A DNA stretch of 64,000 nt from Halomonas sp. CUBES01 (GTDB lineage Bacteria > Pseudomonadota > Gammaproteobacteria > Pseudomonadales > Halomonadaceae), in NCBI RefSeq assembly GCF_020991005.1, contig NZ_JAJLLW010000001.1, positions 496,001 to 560,000 of the forward strand. The letters are read 5' to 3'. The number at the start of each line of letters is the position of its first letter. Position 1 is the stretch's first letter. The notes under the pieces were generated by a model. It was not told the DNA's origin, ran no database searches, and was given only the letters and a program-made list of their open reading frames with translations. A program made the position numbers and the translations under genes. This document shows, in pieces, positions 52,663 to 60,521 of this stretch.

Positions 52663-53322
52663 ATGACACCGGATTATCTGGGGGAATTTCTTGCCCTGGC
52701 CGCCATACACTTTCTTGCAGTCGTGGCGCCGGGGCCGGATTTCGCCGTCACGATTCGCCAGAGCGTGCTCTATGGGAGGCGTCTAGGCATCGCTACGGCG
52801 GTCGGCATTGGGGCCGGTATCTCGGTACATGTGATCTATACCTTGCTGGGGGTCGGCGCGTTGATGCACACAACCCCCTGGTTACTGAGTGCGGCCGAGT
52901 TGGTGGGCGGAGCCTACCTGTTATATCTCGGCGTCACGTTCATCCGGCAGGCAGGTAAGCACACAGCCGGGCTGGCGCTGGATGCTGGATCCGAGACAGG
53001 GGCAAGGAATTTTCACCAGTCGTTCGCGCTGGGGTTTCTGACCAATGCGACCAACCCCAAGGCGACGCTGTTTTTCCTGGCCGTGTTCACGACTGTGGTC
53101 AGTGATTCGACGCCATTGCGCATTCAAATGCTTTATGGCAGTTGGATGTGCCTGGTCAATGCCGGTTGGTTCGTATTGGTCAGCCTTGTGTTCACCAGCC
53201 CGCCTGTTCGCGAGCGTTTTCTGCGTATTGGTCACTGGTTCGAGCGGTTGATGGGAGTGCTGCTCATCGCCTTTTCGATGCGTTTGTTATGGGGGCTCGG
53301 AGGCATGATGGTTACTTTTTAA
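52663..53322 (+). CDS. LysE/RhtB-family amino acid exporter
   Basis: A 219-residue protein with six predicted helices. HFLAVVAPGPDFAVTIRQSVLYGRR near the N-terminus contains the family signature (APGPDF), and GAYLLYLGVTFIR and FALGFLTNATNPKATLFFLAVF follow. LysE/RhtB proteins export amino acids such as homoserine, threonine, lysine or leucine. The start is one base after the oxygenase stop, with GGAG inside the oxygenase gene, so the two are translationally coupled. It would export the oxygenase product. Confidence 0.92.
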   Translation: MTPDYLGEFLALAAIHFLAVVAPGPDFAVTIRQSVLYGRRLGIATAVGIGAGISVHVIYTLLGVGALMHTTPWLLSAAELVGGAYLLYLGVTFIRQAGKHTAGLALDAGSETGARNFHQSFALGFLTNATNPKATLFFLAVFTTVVSDSTPLRIQMLYGSWMCLVNAGWFVLVSLVFTSPPVRERFLRIGHWFERLMGVLLIAFSMRLLWGLGGMMVTF

Positions 53323-53396
53323 AAATGAGAAAAATGTCCGCTTTCAGTTGGTGCTACATGCCCCTCTTGATGCGCTAAAAAATTGCCATCCAGCCC

Positions 53397-53424
53397 CTTG
53401 AAAATCGACTGACTGCTCTTATCT
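53397..53424 (+). promoter_or_regulatory. Sigma-32-like promoter before hsp20 pair
   Basis: CTTGAAA (53397-53403) matches the heat-shock -35 consensus exactly; about 12 bp later CTCTTATCT is a weak match to the CCCCATNT -10. It is about 92 bp before the first hsp20 start. Confidence 0.4.
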
Positions 53425-53515
53425 TTCTGAGCGAAGAGGCTGCTTCTGTGGAGTGCGTAAGAGGCCGCCTCTTATCGCAATCCCCCCAATCGGCTTAACG
53501 TAGGAGGTGTTCGAT

Positions 53516-53977
53516 ATGTTCGATGATCTCAAGCGTTTTGATGTTGGCTCACCTCGCCAACTGGACTGGTTCCGCCAGTTGTTGGACGACTTTTTGCCCG
53601 ATGGCAATGCGATGGATATACGCGCAGTGCCCAATGGCAGCTTCCCGATGATCAATGTGGCCCGTAGCGATGAAGCCGTGCACGTTTATGTGTTTGCGGC
53701 GGGGCTGGACGCGACGGATCTCACCATTGATGTTCAGGACAATGTGCTGAACCTTCGCGGCAAGCGTGAGTCTGTCATTGGCAATAACGATGGCGAGCGC
53801 TCGCGTCCGGTATTCCGTCGCGAACGCGTCAGCGGTGATTTTGTGCGCGCCATTGCGCTGCCGGATGGCGTGGATGCAGACCGGGCTGAAGCCCGCCATG
53901 CTCACGGGGTGTTCGAGATCGTGCTGCCCAAGCGCGAGGAGCTCAAGCCGCGTCGTATCGATGTTCAGGCGGCGTAA
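53516..53977 (+). CDS. Hsp20/alpha-crystallin small heat-shock protein (first)
   Basis: A 153-residue small heat-shock protein with the alpha-crystallin domain at about 45-150: NVARSDEAVHVYVFAAGLD, DNVLNLRGKRE and the late GVFEIVLPKREE end with the family-typical VLPK motif. It acts as an ATP-independent holdase in oligomers. AGGAGG lies 8 bp before the ATG at 53516, which is therefore chosen over a GTG three codons upstream that overlaps the ribosome site. A second Hsp20 gene follows after 37 bp, so the two likely form mixed oligomers. Confidence 0.92.
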   Translation: MFDDLKRFDVGSPRQLDWFRQLLDDFLPDGNAMDIRAVPNGSFPMINVARSDEAVHVYVFAAGLDATDLTIDVQDNVLNLRGKRESVIGNNDGERSRPVFRRERVSGDFVRAIALPDGVDADRAEARHAHGVFEIVLPKREELKPRRIDVQAA

Positions 53978-54014
53978 ATCATGGTTGTTAACCTTGAATA
54001 AGGAGGGATAAATC

Positions 54015-54416
54015 ATGAATAACGTTGTTCGTTCATCTAATAACCAAACCTCGCTTCAACAGCGGGATGAAGACAAGAACCCGCAGGAAACGCTGCTGCC
54101 AGCAGTGGATATTGTCGAGGAAGACAATGCCCTCAAGCTGGTTGCCGACATGCCTGGCGTTACCAACGACTCACTGCGTGTCGAGCTCGACAATAACGTG
54201 CTGAGCTTGGAGGGCGAAATAAACCTGAACATGCCCGAAGGGCTGAGCGCGCTGCATGCTGAGGTGCATGGTCGGCGTTTCGCACGCCGCTTCAACCTCA
54301 GTCACGAAATAGACGGTGACGCGATCACGGCACGTATCGTCAATGGTGTGCTGACGGTAACGCTGCCCAAGAAAGATAATCATCGCACGCGCCGTATCGA
54401 GGTACAGGCAGCGTAA
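54015..54416 (+). CDS. Hsp20/alpha-crystallin small heat-shock protein (second)
   Basis: A 133-residue Hsp20: LPAVDIVEEDNALKLVADMPGV at the start of the alpha-crystallin domain (about 30-125), VELDNNVLSLEGEI, FARRFNLSHEIDGDAITARI and GVLTVTLPKK at the end. The C-terminal RRIEVQAA closely matches RRIDVQAA of the upstream Hsp20, indicating an ancient tandem duplication. AAGGAGGG precedes the ATG. Confidence 0.93.
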   Translation: MNNVVRSSNNQTSLQQRDEDKNPQETLLPAVDIVEEDNALKLVADMPGVTNDSLRVELDNNVLSLEGEINLNMPEGLSALHAEVHGRRFARRFNLSHEIDGDAITARIVNGVLTVTLPKKDNHRTRRIEVQAA

Positions 54417-54436
54417 AACGAAGCTGATGCTTAGCT

Positions 54437-54463
54437 GCCCCGGCACTCTAGAGTGCGCGGGGC
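54437..54463 (+). terminator. Hairpin after the hsp20 pair (possible terminator)
   Basis: GCACTC-TA-GAGTGC flanked by CCCC/GGGG arms forms a GC-rich hairpin 21 bp after the second hsp20 stop. No T-run follows, so termination is uncertain. Confidence 0.4.
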
Positions 54464-54548
54464 GGTACTTTCCCTAGTCGCAATTTAAGCTCTATGCTCT
54501 ACATAAGGAGTGTTCGATACTTCCCTTATCGATAGAGAGGATTGCGTC

Positions 54549-55601
54549 ATGACGGATATAACCGCGTTTCTCGGCAGTGATGCCGAGAGTTTGCTTAATC
54601 ACACCTGCCAGGGCGTTCCCCGCGAGAGCTTGCACTTACCCGGCCCCGATTTTATTGACCGTGTCATGGCGGATAGTGACCGTCGACCGGCGGTGCTGCG
54701 CAATATGCAGAGCCTGTTCAATCATGGCCGCTTGGCGGGCACCGGCTACCTAAGCCTACTGCCGGTAGATCAAGGCATCGAGCACTCGGCGGGTGCCTCC
54801 TTTGCCCCGAACCCGCGCTACTTCGACCCGGCCAATATCGTTGAGCTGGCGCTTGAAGGGGGCTGCAATGGCGTGGCCTCGACCCTTGGCGTGTTGTCGT
54901 CGGTCGCGCGGCGCTATGCCCACAAGATCCCGATGATGTTGAAGCTCAACCACAACGAAACGTTGAGCCATCCGGCGATGTACGATCAGACGCTATTTGC
55001 TGACGTTGAGCAGGCTCACAACATGGGATGCGTGGCGGTGGGGGCGACGATTTACTTTGGCTCCCATGAAAGCCGTCGGCAAATAATGGAGATCAGCGAG
55101 GCTTTCGAGCGTGCCCACCAACTGGGAATGGTCACCGTGTTGTGGGCCTATCTGCGTAACCCGGCCTTCAAGCAGGAAGGTGCCGATTATCACGTTGCCG
55201 CCGATCTCACCAGCCAGGCCAACCACATGGCCGCAACGCTCAAGGCGGATATCGTCAAACAGAAGCTGCCCGAGAACAACGGCGGCTATAAGGCGGTCGG
55301 TTTCGGACATACCCATGAGAAAGTCTACAGCGAACTGACCACTGACCATCCCATCGACCTGGCCCGCTACCAGGTCGCCAACTGCTTTATGGGCCGCGCC
55401 GGTCTGATCAATTCCGGCGGTGGCTCCAAAGGGCACTCCGATCTCGGCGAAGCGGTACGCACGGCGGTGATCAACAAGCGGGCCGGTGGTATGGGATTGA
55501 TCTCGGGGCGTAAGGCATTCCAGAAACCCATGCCGGAAGGCGTTGAGTTGCTGCATGCGGTTCAGGATGTCTATCTCGCTAAAGACGTTACGGTTGCCTG
55601 A
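54549..55601 (+). CDS. fbaB: Class I fructose-bisphosphate aldolase (FbaB-type)
   Basis: A 350-residue TIM-barrel aldolase of the archaeal/FbaB class I type, not the common metal-dependent class [15 protein letters not shown] near residue 65, [11 protein letters not shown] and the Schiff-base region [14 protein letters not shown] are conserved; [18 protein letters not shown] is the phosphate-binding region. It cleaves fructose-1,6-bisphosphate to triose phosphates in the cytoplasm. AGAGG precedes the ATG at 54549; the frame is open 13 codons upstream. It is transcribed alone. Confidence 0.9.
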   Translation: MTDITAFLGSDAESLLNHTCQGVPRESLHLPGPDFIDRVMADSDRRPAVLRNMQSLFNHGRLAGTGYLSLLPVDQGIEHSAGASFAPNPRYFDPANIVELALEGGCNGVASTLGVLSSVARRYAHKIPMMLKLNHNETLSHPAMYDQTLFADVEQAHNMGCVAVGATIYFGSHESRRQIMEISEAFERAHQLGMVTVLWAYLRNPAFKQEGADYHVAADLTSQANHMAATLKADIVKQKLPENNGGYKAVGFGHTHEKVYSELTTDHPIDLARYQVANCFMGRAGLINSGGGSKGHSDLGEAVRTAVINKRAGGMGLISGRKAFQKPMPEGVELLHAVQDVYLAKDVTVA

Positions 55602-55634
55602 TTTTAGAGACCGTAAACTTGGGGCTATAACTTG

Positions 55635-56522
55635 CTAGCGCGGAACGTCATTTTCATGCGTTTCTATGAAACCTCTACCCATGAACACCGCGTTACCGCC
55701 CACCGTCACCAAACCAGGCTCGATCTCGCCATTGGCGGCGGTGTGGATAATGCTGGGCCGCCCCATTTCAACGCCTTGGTGAATCGCGCAGTGCAGAGGG
55801 CCTGGTTGCCTTGATGCCAAGTAGCCGGTCAATGCTGCGGCGGCACTGCCGGTGGCTGGGTCTTCACCAATGCTGGTATGCATACAAAACATACGGCTGC
55901 GCACCACGAATTCCAGCTCGTTGGGCTGCTCCACCACGTAAAGGTAGATCTGTTCGGCGCCGCTGGTTGCCACATTTTCTGCCCATGTGGTCGGTGATAT
56001 CTGAACGCTCGCTAAAGATGCTACGTCTGCCAGCTCAATCAAATGGTAGGGCAGCCCGCAGGAGGCTACCACCGGTTCGCCCATCACCTTAGAGGGTTCA
56101 AGCCCTAACAGCCTTGCGGCGGTGGTTTGATTAAGCGGGCTACCTTCTACTCGGGCGGGCTGGGAGGTTGTGAAGGTGGCGCTGTCCTGTGCAAAACTAA
56201 CCGCTAACTCGCCGACCGGTGGCGCTAACACCAGAGGGTGCTCCCGGTTGACTAGGTTCAGTTCTGCTAGCAGGTGCGCGGTGCCGACGGTGGGGTGGCC
56301 GGCAAACGCCAGCTCGATTGTCGGCGTAAAAATGCGCATAGGGTAGTGATTCGGCCCAGAGGCGGCGCTTAAAAACACCGTTTCAGCCAGATTAAGCTCA
56401 TTGGCCAACGCCTGCATGGTGTGGGTGGTGAGTCCTTTAGCGTCAAGAAACACCGCCAATGGATTGCCCGTAAACGGCTGATCGGTGAAGACATCCAGCA
56501 AGTAATACTCAGCGGTTTTCAT
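55635..56522 (-). CDS. PhzF-family isomerase-like protein
   Basis: A 295-residue PhzF/DAP-epimerase-fold protein: YYLLDVFTDQPFTGNPLAVF at the start, catalytic Glu in NLAETVFL, and the C-terminal GEDPATGSAAAALTGYL with its active-site segment. Phenazine-biosynthesis PhzF homologues are widespread with unknown substrates. AGGAGGG lies just before the chosen ATG (56522); a further ATG directly upstream is closer to the site. The gene's start overlaps the remnant of a DUF1127 gene. Confidence 0.9.
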   Translation of the reverse strand: MKTAEYYLLDVFTDQPFTGNPLAVFLDAKGLTTHTMQALANELNLAETVFLSAASGPNHYPMRIFTPTIELAFAGHPTVGTAHLLAELNLVNREHPLVLAPPVGELAVSFAQDSATFTTSQPARVEGSPLNQTTAARLLGLEPSKVMGEPVVASCGLPYHLIELADVASLASVQISPTTWAENVATSGAEQIYLYVVEQPNELEFVVRSRMFCMHTSIGEDPATGSAAAALTGYLASRQPGPLHCAIHQGVEMGRPSIIHTAANGEIEPGLVTVGGNAVFMGRGFIETHENDVPR

Positions 56523-56625
56523 CATTCCCTCCTGTTTGCGGCGAGCACTGCCAAAAAGGTTTACGACCCTCTTTTCTCGCCTGTTCGCGGGTGATGCCGA
56601 TATCGTCCAGTAACCGGGCGTCAAG
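56509..56625 (-). pseudogene. C-terminal remnant of a DUF1127 gene
   Basis: On the minus strand the frame reads LDARLLDDIGITREQA then RKEGRKPFWQ before a TGA at 56509-56511. This is the characteristic C-terminus of DUF1127 proteins (a short small-protein family). No N-terminal half is present upstream, where a MocR remnant on the other strand begins. It overlaps the start of the phzF-like gene. Confidence 0.7.
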
Positions 56626-56961
56626 CGCCAGTATCAGCGCCAGCGCGACATCATGGTCAGTTGGGCGCAGCGCTATTTTCCTGAAAGTTCTGGCATCAGC
56701 TACCCGCAGGGCAGTTTTTTACTCTGGGTAGAGCTGCCCGCCGCCGTGGACTGTGTGCGCCTCAATGAACGCTTGGCACAGCATGCTATCCACGTGGCGC
56801 CTGGCTCGCTGTTTTCCGCCTCGGGCAAGTTTCGACAATGTCTGCGTCTAAATTATGCGTTTACGTTAACCCCCGCCATCGAAGACGCCGTGCGCACCGT
56901 GGGCGAGCTGGCCGCTGAGATGGTGGCAGATGCGCAGGCGCATGCCGTAGGTGTGGCGTAA
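56617..56961 (+). pseudogene. C-terminal remnant of a MocR-type (GntR/aminotransferase) regulator
   Basis: The frame is open from a stop at 56611-56613 and reads VKRQYQRQRDIMVSWAQRY, FPESSGISYPQGSFLLWVELP and HAIHVAPGSLFSASGKFRQCLRLNYA, the last ~110 residues of a MocR regulator. The winged helix and PLP-binding part are missing. An ATG within the remnant (56653) could give a 102-residue protein, but this would have no function known for the family. Confidence 0.75.
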
Positions 56962-56973
56962 GTAGTGCTCCTT

Positions 56974-58467
56974 TCAATTGGTCGCGAAGGCCGTCAGAAG
57001 CGAGTCGGTGAGTGTTGGTGCGGGATTGGCGCCGGTCAGAATGGTGGCGATGTGGGCGTTTTCAGGCCACTGACCACGTATGGCATAGGCGGCTGCTAAA
57101 CCGAGTGCCCCTGCGGGCTCCAGTAGCAGCCCCAGGTGTTCCAGGCCCAGGCGCATGCCATCTTCGATACTGGCTTCGTCCACCAGCCAGATATCATCGA
57201 CTAGATCGCGCATATCTTCCAATGCCTCGGTAATGGGAGCGCGAACCGCCACCCCATCTGCCATGGTATCCACCCGATCATTAGTGACGAGCGTACCGCG
57301 CCTCCAGCTTTGCCAGGTGGCATCCGCGCCTTGAGGGCAGATGCCAATCACCCGGGTGGCGGGGGAAGAGGCTTTGAACCAGCGGCCTACGCCGTTTATA
57401 AGCGCGCCATTACCAAGGGGCACCAGCAGCGTATCGAATGTGTCATCGTGGGCGAGCATTTCGACCGCAATAGTGCCTGCGCCCTCGGTAATCGCGGCTT
57501 GTCGGCCATCCTCTACAAACAAGCCACCGTGCTGTTGAGCAAAGTGAGCCGCCGCCTGTTTGGCCTGATCAAAGTCCTCTCCCGCGCTGATGACCTCCGC
57601 GCCCAGTGCGCGGATGCCCGCGATTTTGAGTGGGTTAGCATTTTCAGCGACAAAGACGCTGAGAGGCAGCCCGTGCTGCTTGCAGGCATGCGCCAGCGCT
57701 AGCCCCCAGTTACCGGCGCTGGCGCAAACCAGTGGTGCAGGTTTTTTTTGCTCAATATGATGTGAAACAAAATGGTCGGCACCGCGCCCTTTGAAGTTGC
57801 GGAGGGGGTTGAGCGTTTCGACCTTCACTGTCATGGCGACCCCTAACGCAGCATCGAGTGATGGCGAACGATACTGTGGGGTTGCCAGAAAGGTGGGGGT
57901 GATGTATCTGGAGGCAGAAGCAATGTGATCCAGCATGATGCGGTGCTCGCTACGTTGGGGCGCAATTAGCTCTGCGTGGCGAACGATCGGCTGCAAATCC
58001 TCCGGATGCTCTATCCGATCCACCATTAGCACGCCATCAAGGTGGTCAACCTCGTGCTGGATCAGTTCGGCCAGTGATGCTGAAAGGTGATGCCAGTGGC
58101 AGGTTTTGCTGCTTTCATTCTGGTACGTCAGGCTGATGCTGGCGTGGCGCTTAACATGGGCAATATGGTTGGGCACGCTCATACAGTCGTCCCATACCGG
58201 CTGCGTCTCTTCACTTCGCCAGACAATGACTGGATTGATCAATGTAAACGGGCGGCCACCCAACTGAACCGCCACGATGCGCAAGGGTTCGCCTATTTGA
58301 GGGGCAGAGATGGCACGGCCATAGCCGGTACGTGCCCGAAAGTCGGCAAGTGTGGCATGCAGTTCGGATATCACCTTGGCTATATGGGACGTGATGTCTT
58401 CTATTGGTTGGGAGATGGCTCTTAAGCGTGGGTCGCCCTCGGTCAGGATCGTGCGTATTTGGCTCAT
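56974..58467 (-). CDS. Fusion of peptide-deformylase domain and PLP-dependent ammonia-lyase-like domain
   Basis: A 497-residue two-domain protein. Residues about 1-165 are a peptide-deformylase fold: GYGRAISAPQIG (48-59), Cys95 in DDCMS (in place of EGCLS) and H138-E139-V-D-H142 keep all the metal ligands and the catalytic Glu. Residues about 185-497 are a fold-type II PLP enzyme like threonine dehydratase: Lys226 in NFKGRGADHF, SAGNWG (250-255) and PLGNGALINGVG. Fusion of the two is not one I know. It may deformylate an N-formyl amino acid and then eliminate ammonia; this is inferred. It diverges from an Lrp-type gene. Confidence 0.82.
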   Translation of the reverse strand: MSQIRTILTEGDPRLRAISQPIEDITSHIAKVISELHATLADFRARTGYGRAISAPQIGEPLRIVAVQLGGRPFTLINPVIVWRSEETQPVWDDCMSVPNHIAHVKRHASISLTYQNESSKTCHWHHLSASLAELIQHEVDHLDGVLMVDRIEHPEDLQPIVRHAELIAPQRSEHRIMLDHIASASRYITPTFLATPQYRSPSLDAALGVAMTVKVETLNPLRNFKGRGADHFVSHHIEQKKPAPLVCASAGNWGLALAHACKQHGLPLSVFVAENANPLKIAGIRALGAEVISAGEDFDQAKQAAAHFAQQHGGLFVEDGRQAAITEGAGTIAVEMLAHDDTFDTLLVPLGNGALINGVGRWFKASSPATRVIGICPQGADATWQSWRRGTLVTNDRVDTMADGVAVRAPITEALEDMRDLVDDIWLVDEASIEDGMRLGLEHLGLLLEPAGALGLAAAYAIRGQWPENAHIATILTGANPAPTLTDSLLTAFATN

Positions 58468-58580
58468 GGAGTTGTCTCTGCCTGTATGGTTAAGTTCTTT
58501 GCTTGAGTTGCGTTAGCTTAACGGGCAAGACTTTTTCACTGGCCGCATATCCTGGCGGGCCATTGCGGGGAGACTGCATA

Positions 58581-59072
58581 ATGAGTGATCAAACTGCGGG
58601 CGAGCGGCCCGCGGATCAATTGGATGATTTTGATCGGCGGATTTTGGCTATTTACCAGCACGATACGCGTGTGACGGGGGAGAGTATTGGGCAAGCGGTT
58701 GGCTTGTCGGCGGCGGCGGTTCAGCGGCGACTCAAACGGTTAAGGGCGCGGGGTGTTATTGTCCAGGAGGAGGCGCGTTTAGATGCCAAAGCACTAGGCT
58801 TGCCAACTACCTGCATCGTCGGTGTCGATCTTGACTATGAGCGTAACCAGCATGTCGATGAGTTCAAGCAGCGGATGCGGGAGCACCCCAATGTGCAGCA
58901 ATGCTATTACGTGACAGGGAATTTGGATTTCGTTTTGGTGGTGGTGACTCGTACGCTGCAGGAGTATGAAGATTTCACCCGCGAGGCGCTGATGGAGCAC
59001 CCTAACGTGCGTTCGTTCACAACACTGGTTTCCATGGACGCCGTCAAATCGGGATACGCGCTGCCTCTATGA
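58581..59072 (+). CDS. Lrp/AsnC-family transcriptional regulator
   Basis: A 163-residue Lrp-type regulator with an N-terminal extension of about 15 residues, helix-turn-helix (DDFDRRILAIYQHDTRVTGE, then GLSAAAVQRRLKRLRARGVI) and C-terminal RAM domain (QCYYVTGNLDFVLVVVTRTL). It diverges from the deformylase/PLP fusion gene with 113 bp between starts, so it probably responds to the amino acid handled by that enzyme. GGGGAG lies before the ATG at 58581; the frame is open 26 codons upstream. Confidence 0.9.
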   Translation: MSDQTAGERPADQLDDFDRRILAIYQHDTRVTGESIGQAVGLSAAAVQRRLKRLRARGVIVQEEARLDAKALGLPTTCIVGVDLDYERNQHVDEFKQRMREHPNVQQCYYVTGNLDFVLVVVTRTLQEYEDFTREALMEHPNVRSFTTLVSMDAVKSGYALPL

Positions 59073-59103
59073 GTAGCGGGTATGAGTAATGGGGATTGAT
59101 TTT

Positions 59104-59445
59104 CTAAGCAAAGCCGAGGAACAGGGCCAGCGAGCGGTTAATCGTCACCATGGTGCTGTCGTCAAGTTGACCGAAGGGCTCGCCTAGCTTGTCACGTTTT
59201 ACCGTCATGGGTTTGTCCACCATGACCTGGGATCGCTTGCGCAAGCCGTTTTCCAACGTAGGCATCACCTCAATACGCATCAGTGGCGCATCAATGAGGG
59301 TGCTTGAAATCAATAGTAAGGTGACAGTCGCGGTGGAAGAGAATTGATCGGATTGTATGATCAGTGCTGGGCGCGGTTTACCAAACTCCCCGGGTGGGGT
59401 AACCGTTACCAGATCTCCGCGCCTCATGCTTTTCATACTGCTCAC
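59104..59445 (-). CDS. mazF: MazF/PemK-type toxin
   Basis: A 113-residue CcdB/MazF-fold protein: RRGDLVTVTPPGEFGKPRPALIIQSD at the N-terminus has the family's PGxxGKPRPALI pattern, TVTLLLISSTLI follows, and KRSQVMVDKPMTVKRDKLG is the conserved catalytic strand. Such toxins cut mRNA at short sequences. It starts with GTG overlapping the antitoxin stop by four bases (GTGA), which couples the two genes. Confidence 0.9.
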   Translation of the reverse strand: MSSMKSMRRGDLVTVTPPGEFGKPRPALIIQSDQFSSTATVTLLLISSTLIDAPLMRIEVMPTLENGLRKRSQVMVDKPMTVKRDKLGEPFGQLDDSTMVTINRSLALFLGFA

Positions 59446-59660
59446 TCGTCATCTACGTCTAACAAGGCCTCATCCATAAGATCCTGTAAATCGTGATCGG
59501 CATTGTCCGCCGCGGCCACTATTTCGCACTGTCGCTTGATCTCCTCACTAAAGCCGGGGCGACGAGTATCTGGCACCCAAATTTGAATAGGGCGCAATCC
59601 TGACGCTCTAAGTGTTGCTCGGTGCTTCTGGACACGGTCGTTGATGTTTGAGGCGGTCAT
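59442..59660 (-). CDS. mazE: MazE-family antitoxin (DUF3018 type)
   Basis: A 72-residue antitoxin: RVQKHRATLRASGLRPIQIWVPDTRRPGF is typical of the DUF3018 'antitoxin MazE' family, and an acidic tail (DADHDLQDLMDEALLDVDDE) would bind the toxin. It lies upstream of the toxin and shares a 4-bp overlap. A 14-bp perfect palindrome 22 bp before its ATG is the likely autoregulatory site. Confidence 0.9.
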   Translation of the reverse strand: MTASNINDRVQKHRATLRASGLRPIQIWVPDTRRPGFSEEIKRQCEIVAAADNADHDLQDLMDEALLDVDDE

Positions 59661-59681
59661 GGTGAAAGCTCTTGGCTAGGG

Positions 59682-59695
59682 TGTTACATGTAACA
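59682..59695. promoter_or_regulatory. 14-bp palindrome upstream of mazEF pair (candidate operator)
   Basis: TGTTACATGTAACA is perfectly self-complementary and lies 22 bp before the antitoxin start, where a toxin-antitoxin complex would repress its own promoter. Confidence 0.55.
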
Positions 59696-59810
59696 ATATA
59701 GTTCACATTTAAATACCTGCAACCTTGTCGGCAGTGCCTCACTGGCCTTGAGCCGATAGTTGAAATACCGGAAATCGCCTGCTTCTGGCTATTTCGTTCA
59801 CTTCCATGTT

Positions 59811-60521
59811 TTAAAAATTAAGAGTGCTGCCGCGTACCGGCGTCAAACGCCCATGGTCGATAATCGGCCCGGTTGGCTGGCCTTCGGGAGCGCCTCCCTG
59901 GGGCTCAACGCTGACGGCCAGATCGGCAGTGAATAACTGCGCGCGCAGCTCGGCACTGGGTTCCAGGCGGTGGCTACCTTGATCAGGTAACAGGCCCAGC
60001 GAGACGGGCGTACCATCGGCAATCAACCAGAGCTCACCGGTCTGTTCGCTGTCGACCTGGGTCGGTTGAACGGCCTGTACGATCAACTCACCCTCCTGGG
60101 TTGCGCTGATGATCCAGCCTGGCGTGCGCGATTCGTCCTGAACCACGAAGACGGCTTCTCCGTCCGGTAGCCTGGCTAGTTCAGCCTGTTGCCAGAGAAG
60201 GCCTAGCGCTATCGCGATCACCCCAAAACTGGCCGCCATGGTCTGCCATGCGCCTAAACGCTTCCACCAAGGGACCGGCACTGTTCCGGTTGCCTGGGTA
60301 ATGCGATGCCAGACCTCCTTGGGCGGTGTCCTGGGGTCCAGTCGCTCGTTGAATAGATGCAGGTATTCTCGCCACGCTTCCACATCGTTACGTAGGTCGT
60401 GGCTGACCGCCAGCAGCGCTTCAAAGCGTGCTTTTTGATCGATGTCCAATACGCCCAGTACGTACTCACCAGCCGCAAGGTGGCGATCATCTGGGTCGCT
60501 TAAATCCCATTGGTTAGACAT
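59811..60521 (-). CDS. Anti-sigma factor (RskA/anti-SigK type)
   Basis: A 236-residue anti-sigma factor: a short N-terminal sigma-binding domain (LAAGEYVLGVLD...NDVEAWREYLHLFNERL), one transmembrane helix (about 85-105, WQTMAASFGVIAIALGLLW) and a C-terminal RskA-like extracytoplasmic domain with GLLPDQGSHRLEPSAEL. It should hold the ECF sigma factor encoded just upstream at the membrane. The two genes overlap by 22 bp. Confidence 0.88.
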   Translation of the reverse strand: MSNQWDLSDPDDRHLAAGEYVLGVLDIDQKARFEALLAVSHDLRNDVEAWREYLHLFNERLDPRTPPKEVWHRITQATGTVPVPWWKRLGAWQTMAASFGVIAIALGLLWQQAELARLPDGEAVFVVQDESRTPGWIISATQEGELIVQAVQPTQVDSEQTGELWLIADGTPVSLGLLPDQGSHRLEPSAELRAQLFTADLAVSVEPQGGAPEGQPTGPIIDHGRLTPVRGSTLNF

